64,000 nt of DNA, from contig NZ_ML660052.1 of NCBI RefSeq assembly GCF_007004665.1, positions 682,001-746,000 of the forward strand, read 5' to 3'. How positions within the stretch are numbered: position 1 is the first letter of the stretch; every line of letters starts with the position of its first letter. Below the pieces are notes generated by a model. The model had not been told where the DNA came from and made no database searches. It worked only from the letters and a program-made list of their open reading frames with translations. Positions 58,460 to 64,000 of the stretch are shown here, piece by piece. The translations under genes and the position numbers were made by a program. This stretch comes from Denitrobaculum tricleocarpae (lineage in GTDB: Bacteria > Pseudomonadota > Alphaproteobacteria > Kiloniellales > Kiloniellaceae).

Positions 58460-59215
58460 TCAGAACACCCTGCGCTTCAGCAGCGCATGGCCTGCGTAGT
58501 GGGCCAGACACCAGGCGGCATAGGGCAGGGAGAGCTTTTCGATATCCCGGTAGATGCGCCAGACCCAGTAGGCGGAGCGGCGGTGCGAGCTGGAGATCGA
58601 ACCGACCACGGAGCGGTAGCGGGCAAGGTCCTCCTGAAGGCAGTGTGCGGCGTGGCCCTGACGCAGCAGGGAGAGCCAGAGAATATAGTCGTGGGCGCGG
58701 TAGCCGGCTTCATTGATCCGGATCGGCCCGGTCTTGGCCGTATCGACCATCGAGGTGAGATTGGGGATTGCGGCATTCTTCAGGGCTTCACGGTATGTCT
58801 GGCTGGCCGGCGGACGGATGAGGTGCCCCAGGGTCTTGCTGTCTTCCGACAGACGGCGGTACTGGGTGTAGGAGATGGCGCAGTCCTTTAGCGTCATGAA
58901 GCTGATTTGCTTCTCGAGCTTTTCCGGCAGCCAGAGGTCGTCGCTGTCCAGAAAGGCGATGTAACGCCCGCTTGCCCGGGCCAGGGCGGCGTTGCGTGTG
59001 GCCGCAGGGCCCTGATTGCGGTCCTGCCGGAGCAACCGGATCCGCGGGTCGTCTGCGGCAAAGCCCGCCACGATCTCGCAGGTCTCGTCCGGCGAACAGT
59101 CGTCCGCGATGATCATCTCCCAGTCCTGAAGGCTCTGGGCCTGGACGGAGGCAATGGTCTCGCCGATAAAGCGGGCGGCCTTGAAAGCGGGAGTTATGAC
59201 GGAAACCAGTGGCAC
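58460..59215 (-). CDS. Family 2 glycosyltransferase
   Basis: A 251-residue GT-A glycosyltransferase if begun at the GTG at 59215 (AAGG 10 bases upstream), giving VPLVSVITPAFKAARFIGET at the N-terminus as usual for the family. The frame is open to 59482, but those codons do not look like the family. Key motifs are DDCSPDETCEI and YIAFLDSDDLWLPEKLEKQ (DxD metal site). A C-terminal region has YILWLSLLRQGHAAHCLQED. It presumably adds a sugar during lipopolysaccharide or exopolysaccharide synthesis. It is the first gene of the run with epimerase and waaA. Confidence 0.88.
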   Translation of the reverse strand: MPLVSVITPAFKAARFIGETIASVQAQSLQDWEMIIADDCSPDETCEIVAGFAADDPRIRLLRQDRNQGPAATRNAALARASGRYIAFLDSDDLWLPEKLEKQISFMTLKDCAISYTQYRRLSEDSKTLGHLIRPPASQTYREALKNAAIPNLTSMVDTAKTGPIRINEAGYRAHDYILWLSLLRQGHAAHCLQEDLARYRSVVGSISSSHRRSAYWVWRIYRDIEKLSLPYAAWCLAHYAGHALLKRRVF

Positions 59216-59545
59216 GGAGGCGCAAACCTTACGATCGGCGAATGAGCAATAGGGGCATTGGATGAGCCCTGTAAGACTAAGGCGATCAGGCACCCCGTTG
59301 GAATGTCCCTTTGGTACCTGTAAACCCGGCCCTCTCGAGTCTTCACCCCGTGCCGACGACTTAGAGTGCGAACCTTCTAGCTTTCCCCGCGTTTTCAAGC
59401 AAGTCTTCCGCGGCAGCCGGCCTCTCATGCGCAAAGCCCCACCTTTGATCGACAGGTGAAGGGCGATGTGATCTTCTTGCATCGGCTGGCCAGAAGCGGT
59501 AACGAGCCCTTTGATGCAAGTGCACCGAAAACAGGCGGCGTATCG

Positions 59546-60670
59546 ATGATCTCGTCAGGCGATCGGCAGCCGATCCCCATTCTTTTCGTTCTACCCAACT
59601 TTAGAGCCGGTGGTGCCGAGCGGGTCGTCTTAGCTCTCTTGAGGCTGCTTGATCGCTCGCGCTTCGCGCCGGAGCTTGTGGTGTTCGACGGACGGGGAGA
59701 ATTCGCGGAGCTGTTGCCGTCCGATGTCGTACTCCATGATATCGGCGTACCGCGCCTCAGGTCTGCGGTTTGGCCGCTGCTGCGGATCATCCGGAAGCGG
59801 CGCCCGGCTGTCGTGTTTTCATCACACAGCTATGTAAGTGTTCTGCTCTTGGCGGTCCGTGCGGTTTTTCCGGCAAAAACCAGAATCATTGTCCGTGAGC
59901 CGAATACGCCCTCAAAGAGTTTGCCCGATATGTCATATGGCAAAGTGCTGGATCTGGGTTACCGCGCGCTTCTGGGACGGGCAGACGTGGTCATTTGCCT
60001 TAACAGCCTTGCGGAAAAAGAGATGCTGTCGAGGTATCGTGTCACAGCGTCGCGTTTGGTGCGGATGGCAAACCCTGTTGCCGTAAAGTCTTTAAGGCAG
60101 GCCGCAACGGAGATGATCCGCGTGCCGGGTCCCGGGCTTCGCCTTGTCGCCGCAGGACGCTTGAGTTACTCGAAGGGCTTTGACCGGCTTCTTGAAGCAA
60201 TGGTGCGTATGCCTGACGAGAGTATCCTGACCCTCTACGGTGCCGGGCCGGAAGAAGAAAACCTGAAGGCGCTGGCCTCACGCTTGTCCCTGGGCTCAAA
60301 GGTCCGTTTTGCCGGTTTCGAAAGGCAGCTTGCGCCGGTTCTTGCCGGCGCAGACGCGGTCATTGTGCCGTCGAGATTCGAGGGGATGCCGAACATTGTC
60401 CTGGAGACCCTGGCCTGCGGCACCTCTGTTGTATCGACGCCTGAAGCGGGTGGCGTTATCGACCTTGTTGAAGTCCTGACCCCGGACGCCCTGGCGCTCG
60501 TTTCTTCGCAGGCAGAACTCGTCGAAGCGATGGGCGGCCTGAAGGCCGACACCCACGCCTCGGTGCGTCCAAGCCGTCTGCCGCGCCACTTCGAAGAGCA
60601 GCATGTGGTCAGTCACTTCGAAGAGATCGTTTTGCGAGCGCTCGCCGGGAAAGAAATGCCCTGCCCATAG
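59546..60670 (+). CDS. Family 4 glycosyltransferase
   Basis: A 374-residue GT-B glycosyltransferase from the ATG at 59546; the frame is open from a GTG at 59456, which would add 30 residues without family features. ILFVLPNFRAGGAERVVLAL opens the first Rossmann domain. The second has LRLVAAGRLSYSKGFDRLLE and the sugar-nucleotide motif VIVPSRFEGMPNIVLETLAC (E-x7-E type), followed by GTSVVSTPEAGGV. It is divergent from the LPS run and convergent with the next glycosyltransferase. Donor and acceptor are unknown. Confidence 0.88.
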   Translation: MISSGDRQPIPILFVLPNFRAGGAERVVLALLRLLDRSRFAPELVVFDGRGEFAELLPSDVVLHDIGVPRLRSAVWPLLRIIRKRRPAVVFSSHSYVSVLLLAVRAVFPAKTRIIVREPNTPSKSLPDMSYGKVLDLGYRALLGRADVVICLNSLAEKEMLSRYRVTASRLVRMANPVAVKSLRQAATEMIRVPGPGLRLVAAGRLSYSKGFDRLLEAMVRMPDESILTLYGAGPEEENLKALASRLSLGSKVRFAGFERQLAPVLAGADAVIVPSRFEGMPNIVLETLACGTSVVSTPEAGGVIDLVEVLTPDALALVSSQAELVEAMGGLKADTHASVRPSRLPRHFEEQHVVSHFEEIVLRALAGKEMPCP

Positions 60671-60694
60671 TTTCAGGCATCGCACGAATGACGC

Positions 60695-61900
60695 CTATGG
60701 CTTGTTCGCGGCCAGTTTTTCCCAGGCATCGATACGTTGCCGCGCCGCCGCGGAGCTGCTGAAGTTGCTTTCAATGTGGCTTTTGGCCTTTGCGCGCAAG
60801 GCAGGCCACTCGTCCCTGTTCTCCAGGCCCGAGGACACACGGCGGGCGGCAAGTTCGATATCACCCTGCTCGACAACGAAGCCCGTCTTTTGATCGTCAA
60901 TGAGTTCCTCGATTCCGATTGTGCGCGACACGACGCAGAGGCACTGCGCCTGCATCGCTTCCTTCACCGCATTGGGCAGCCGTTCCTCCGCCAGGTTCGA
61001 CATCATCAGGAACACCTGCGCTTCGGAGAAGCTTCTGTAGACCTGTGAGTGGCTGACATGACCCAGGAAACGCACGGCATCGCTGAGCCCGAGTTCGGCT
61101 GTAAGCGCCTCCAGGCGTTCGCGTTCCGGTCCGTCGCCCAGTATCTCGACCGTCATATCGGGATGGGCCTGGTACACGCGCTTGAGGGCCTGGAGGGAAT
61201 CGGCAGTGCACTTTTCGGGAATCAGGCGCTCCGCCAGGACAACCCGGCCCTGATGTTTCGCAACCGGAGCCTTATCCGCAGCCTCTGTGTCGATACCATG
61301 AAAGACAACAGAAATCCGCTTCGGATCGAAGCCCTGATCTGCCAGCAACGGAACGTTGGCCTCGGCCAGCGTGAAGATAAGGGGCAGGGCCCGCCCAAGT
61401 ACGATGCTGGGCCCGTAACTCATGTGCAGATCGTAAGCACTGAAGGATTGTGTCACCGATACCCCGGGCAGATAGCGATGAACCAGCAACCCGGTCAGGC
61501 TGGTGTAGTGTCCCCAATAAAGATGGACGATGTCGGGCGAGTCACGCTCGATCTTTTTGAACAGCTGCAGACTTCTGGGAATGAGCCAGAGGCTTTTGGC
61601 CAGATCGACGGGGTTGTTGCCGCAGGAACTGAATATCGTCCGCAGCAGCAAAAAGGACAGTTTCGGATGGCGGAAAAACAGCCATAGACCCTGCAATAGG
61701 GATCCAAGGCTCGCATAGTCCACCTTGAGGTCTTGCAGGCCGCGCTCTCTATTGAGCTGTTCAGCGTCTTCGGGCTTGGCTTTCAGGGTCGCGATCGACA
61801 GATCGACACCCAGCGTGCGAAGGGCGCGCACCTCTACGGCAGCGAAGGTTTCCGATGGAACAGGGAACTGGACGGTGATGTAGAGAACCTGAAGGCTCAC
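60695..61900 (-). CDS. Family 4 glycosyltransferase
   Basis: A 401-residue GT-B enzyme with a GTG start at 61900 (AAAGG upstream). The N-terminal part is LQVLYITVQFPVPSETFAAV. The C-terminal domain shows GRVVLAERLIPEKCTADSL, TVEILGDGPERERLEAL and EAQVFLMMSNLAEERLPNAV followed by AMQAQCLCVVSRTIGIEEL, the acidic sugar-binding region. A role in exopolysaccharide assembly is inferred from the neighbouring amidotransferase and glycosyltransferases. It is divergent from the amidotransferase gene at 62227. Confidence 0.88.
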   Translation of the reverse strand: MSLQVLYITVQFPVPSETFAAVEVRALRTLGVDLSIATLKAKPEDAEQLNRERGLQDLKVDYASLGSLLQGLWLFFRHPKLSFLLLRTIFSSCGNNPVDLAKSLWLIPRSLQLFKKIERDSPDIVHLYWGHYTSLTGLLVHRYLPGVSVTQSFSAYDLHMSYGPSIVLGRALPLIFTLAEANVPLLADQGFDPKRISVVFHGIDTEAADKAPVAKHQGRVVLAERLIPEKCTADSLQALKRVYQAHPDMTVEILGDGPERERLEALTAELGLSDAVRFLGHVSHSQVYRSFSEAQVFLMMSNLAEERLPNAVKEAMQAQCLCVVSRTIGIEELIDDQKTGFVVEQGDIELAARRVSSGLENRDEWPALRAKAKSHIESNFSSSAAARQRIDAWEKLAANKP

Positions 61901-62226
61901 GTATCGTGCCTTTGACTTTGAAGAGTGCTGGCTGATAACCGCAAATAGACGGGAAAGTCAAAGACTCAACGAGCGGGGCGGGCATTTTACGGCCTTGAGG
62001 GGAGAAGGTCATGACGTGGGCCCGCGGTGAATCCGGCGCCGCCGGCTGGTCGGAGCCGTGAGCCTCGCCGGGACAGGATTCCTCCCGCGACGGCTTTGCG
62101 GGTTTGAGAGGGCACACGGATATGTCGTCACACGCTCCCGGGTTTCTCTTCCGCCCGAATGGAGCTATACAGCGGCCGGAACCCCGGACTGTTTCGGGGC
62201 GTTGGCTTTTGAGGGATGAAGAGCAG
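61901..62226. other. Divergent intergenic region, no gene seen
   Basis: 326 bp between the GT4 gene and the amidotransferase gene, presumably holding both promoters. I see no clear operator or structured RNA. GAGGG before the GTG at 62227 is the only translation signal noted. Confidence 0.4.
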
Positions 62227-64000
62227 GTGTGCGGGATAGCTGGCTTCTGGGAAGATCCCGGGCGGAGCGATGCGGAACTGACGGCAAGCGCGCAGGTGAT
62301 GGCCGAATCCATGACGCGCCGCGGCCCCGATGCGCAGATCGGCTGGGCGGACGCCAGGGCCGGCATAGGTTTGGCGCACGCCAGGCTTTCGGTGATCGAT
62401 CTGTCGGATGCGGGACTGCAGCCGATGACATCCGCGTCGGGCCGCTTCGTCATGGTTTACAACGGCGAGGTCTACAACGCGCCGGAGATCCGGAGCGAAC
62501 TCTGTACCGAGCTTGGAGCTGAGAGCCCCGATTTCCGGGGGCATTCGGACACGGAAGTTATTCTTGAGGCCTGCGCGCACTGGGGACTCGAAGCCACCCT
62601 CGCCAGGCTGATCGGGATGTTTGCGATCGCCCTGTGGGACCGGGAGGCCCGGGTTCTGTCGCTGGCGCGCGATCGTCTCGGGATCAAGCCGCTCTACTGG
62701 GGTCAGATCGGCCAACTGTTCCTCTTCGGGTCGGAATTGACCGCGTTGCGCGCCCACAAAGGCTGGCATGGGGAGATCAATCCGGACGCCCTCAGTTCCT
62801 ATCTGCGTTTCAGTTACGTTCCCGCGCCTGACAGCATCTACAAGGGCGTGCAGAAGCTCGAAGCGGGACAGATCCTCACGCTCAAGGAGGGGGAGGCGCC
62901 GCAGATTCACAGCTATTGGAGTCTGCGCGCCGTTGCGAAGGCGGGTTTGGCGGACCCCTTGAGGGGTGATGACCGGGAGCTGACCGACAGGGTGCATGAC
63001 CTGCTCATGGATGCGGTGGGCCGCCGGATGGTCGCGGACGTGCCCCTCGGCGCTTTTCTCTCCGGCGGGATCGATTCTTCCTGCGTTGTTGCCCTGATGC
63101 AGGCACAGAGTGACCGCCCGGTTCAAACCTTCTCGATCGGGATGGCCGAGGCGGGCTACAACGAAGCCGAGCAGGCCAAGGAAATCGCCCGGCACCTGGG
63201 CACGGACCACAGCGAACTTTATATCTCGGCGAAAGACGCACAGGACGTTATTCCCGATCTCGCGGACTATTACGTTGAACCCTTTGCAAACTCGTCGCAG
63301 ATACCGACCTTTCTGGTCTCCAAGCTCGCGCGCGGGAGCGTTACGGTGAGTCTGTCCGGTGACGGGGGTGACGAGCTCTTCAACGGTTACAACCGGTATC
63401 TTTGGGGTGACAGGATCAATCGCCGCTGCAAGTCCCTGCCGCTTCCGCTGCGCAGCGCCGCCGCCCGGCTGATCCGCGGACTGTCGCCGGAGCGCTGGGA
63501 TGCCTTTTCAAGGCGTTTGCCGGCCGCGTTGCGTGTGCCCCAGCTCGGCCAGAAAGCGCATAAAGTCTCCAGTGTCCTGGATCTGCCGGACGAGGAAGCT
63601 CTGTTCCGTGGCCTGGTCAGCGCGTGGCATGCGCCTGACAGGCTTGTAAACGGCGCCGCCGAGCCGCAGCGTCTTCTTTGGGATCAAACGCTGGCTCAGG
63701 ACGTGCCGCCCTTTATGGAACGCATGCAGGTCATGGATAGCCTCACCTATCTGACCGACGACAATCTGACCAAACTCGACCGGGCGAGCATGGCGGTCAG
63801 CCTGGAGGCGCGCGTGCCGCTTCTGGACCACCGGGTGGCGGAACTGGCCTTTCACCTGCCGCGGTCGCTGCGCGTGCGCGATGGGCAGGGCAAGTGGGTT
63901 TTGCGTCAGATCCTGGCGCGCTACCTCCCCCGTGAAATGTTCGAACGGCCGAAGATGGGCTTCGGCATCCCGATCGGCCAGTGGTTGAAGGGTCCGCTGC
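62227..64000 (+). CDS. Asparagine synthase-type amidotransferase (runs off the window)
   Basis: 591 complete codons are present; the usual length is about 630-650. The GTG start at 62227 yields MCGIAGFWEDPG, where Cys2 is the glutaminase nucleophile after Met removal. Also visible: RRGPDAQIGW, HARLSVIDLSDAGLQPM, NGEVYN, then the synthetase domain with PLGAFLSGGIDSSCVVALMQ (PP-loop), LSGDGGDELFNGYNRYLWGD and LTDDNLTKLDRASMAVSLEA. Such proteins next to glycosyltransferases often amidate sugars or surface polymers and not free aspartate; the XrtA/PEP-CTERM loci carry one. A PEP-CTERM substrate gene is at 51856, so an exosortase/EPS cluster may lie beyond 64000. Confidence 0.93.
   Translation, partial: MCGIAGFWEDPGRSDAELTASAQVMAESMTRRGPDAQIGWADARAGIGLAHARLSVIDLSDAGLQPMTSASGRFVMVYNGEVYNAPEIRSELCTELGAESPDFRGHSDTEVILEACAHWGLEATLARLIGMFAIALWDREARVLSLARDRLGIKPLYWGQIGQLFLFGSELTALRAHKGWHGEINPDALSSYLRFSYVPAPDSIYKGVQKLEAGQILTLKEGEAPQIHSYWSLRAVAKAGLADPLRGDDRELTDRVHDLLMDAVGRRMVADVPLGAFLSGGIDSSCVVALMQAQSDRPVQTFSIGMAEAGYNEAEQAKEIARHLGTDHSELYISAKDAQDVIPDLADYYVEPFANSSQIPTFLVSKLARGSVTVSLSGDGGDELFNGYNRYLWGDRINRRCKSLPLPLRSAAARLIRGLSPERWDAFSRRLPAALRVPQLGQKAHKVSSVLDLPDEEALFRGLVSAWHAPDRLVNGAAEPQRLLWDQTLAQDVPPFMERMQVMDSLTYLTDDNLTKLDRASMAVSLEARVPLLDHRVAELAFHLPRSLRVRDGQGKWVLRQILARYLPREMFERPKMGFGIPIGQWLKGPL

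Overview
The window reads as a chromosomal segment of a GC-rich, Gram-negative alphaproteobacterium. Indicators are lipid A/Kdo biosynthesis (waaA), a class I PHA synthase followed by fabI-pta-ackA, several RbsB/FrcB-type sugar ABC transporters, FCD-type GntR, LacI, Rrf2 and TetR regulators, and short RIME-like palindromic repeats. A marine or soil Rhodospirillales/Kiloniellales-like lineage is my best guess; the sequence alone does not fix the genus. No rRNA, tRNA, CRISPR array or complete insertion sequence was seen.

Region 1 (1-15.6 kb) is catabolic. After a partial glutathione S-transferase and a dimethylglycine/sarcosine dehydrogenase-like flavoprotein comes a sugar-type uptake and catabolism locus: LacI repressor, ABC transporter 1 (binding protein, double ATPase, permease), an FCD GntR regulator, ABC transporter 2 (binding protein, single ATPase, permease), then an APH-fold kinase, an enolase paralogue with a changed active site, and a short-chain dehydrogenase. 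The palindrome TGTTCACGTGAAC(A/G) lies directly downstream of a promoter-like sequence both before transporter 1 and before the kinase-enolase-SDR unit. This suggests one LacI regulon for a sugar or sugar acid I cannot name.

Region 2 (15.6-23 kb) has two exported proteins of unknown function, dusA, a sulfatase/phosphonate monoester hydrolase, and a tandem NTF2-like protein. Region 3 (23-31 kb) is accessory DNA. It holds a visibly AT-rich 1253-codon gene with a C-terminal PD-(D/E)xK nuclease motif, a broken adenine-methyltransferase start, small orphan genes and a GNAT acetyltransferase. It also holds a 184-residue protein with all five catalytic residues of ribosome-inactivating proteins (the ricin/Shiga toxin A fold), the most striking gene here. 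Four copies of a ~25-bp motif flank these small genes like cassette borders.

Region 4 (31.5-42 kb) is a redox and electrophile-stress neighbourhood of flavodoxin/WrbA-like, AhpD-like, quinone reductase, tautomerase and alcohol dehydrogenase genes. Rrf2, two TetR and one MarR regulators are each accompanied by recognisable palindromic boxes. Region 5 (42.5-47.8 kb) is the phaC-fabI-pta-ackA operon. Region 6 (48-55 kb) has TPR, GDPD, PEP-CTERM, chemoreceptor and cache proteins. Region 7 (55.3-64 kb) is envelope or exopolysaccharide synthesis: waaA, an epimerase, three glycosyltransferases and an asparagine-synthase-type amidotransferase running off the end. Three copies of a ~135-bp bipartite palindromic repeat are scattered at 30.4, 42.4 and 52.6 kb.
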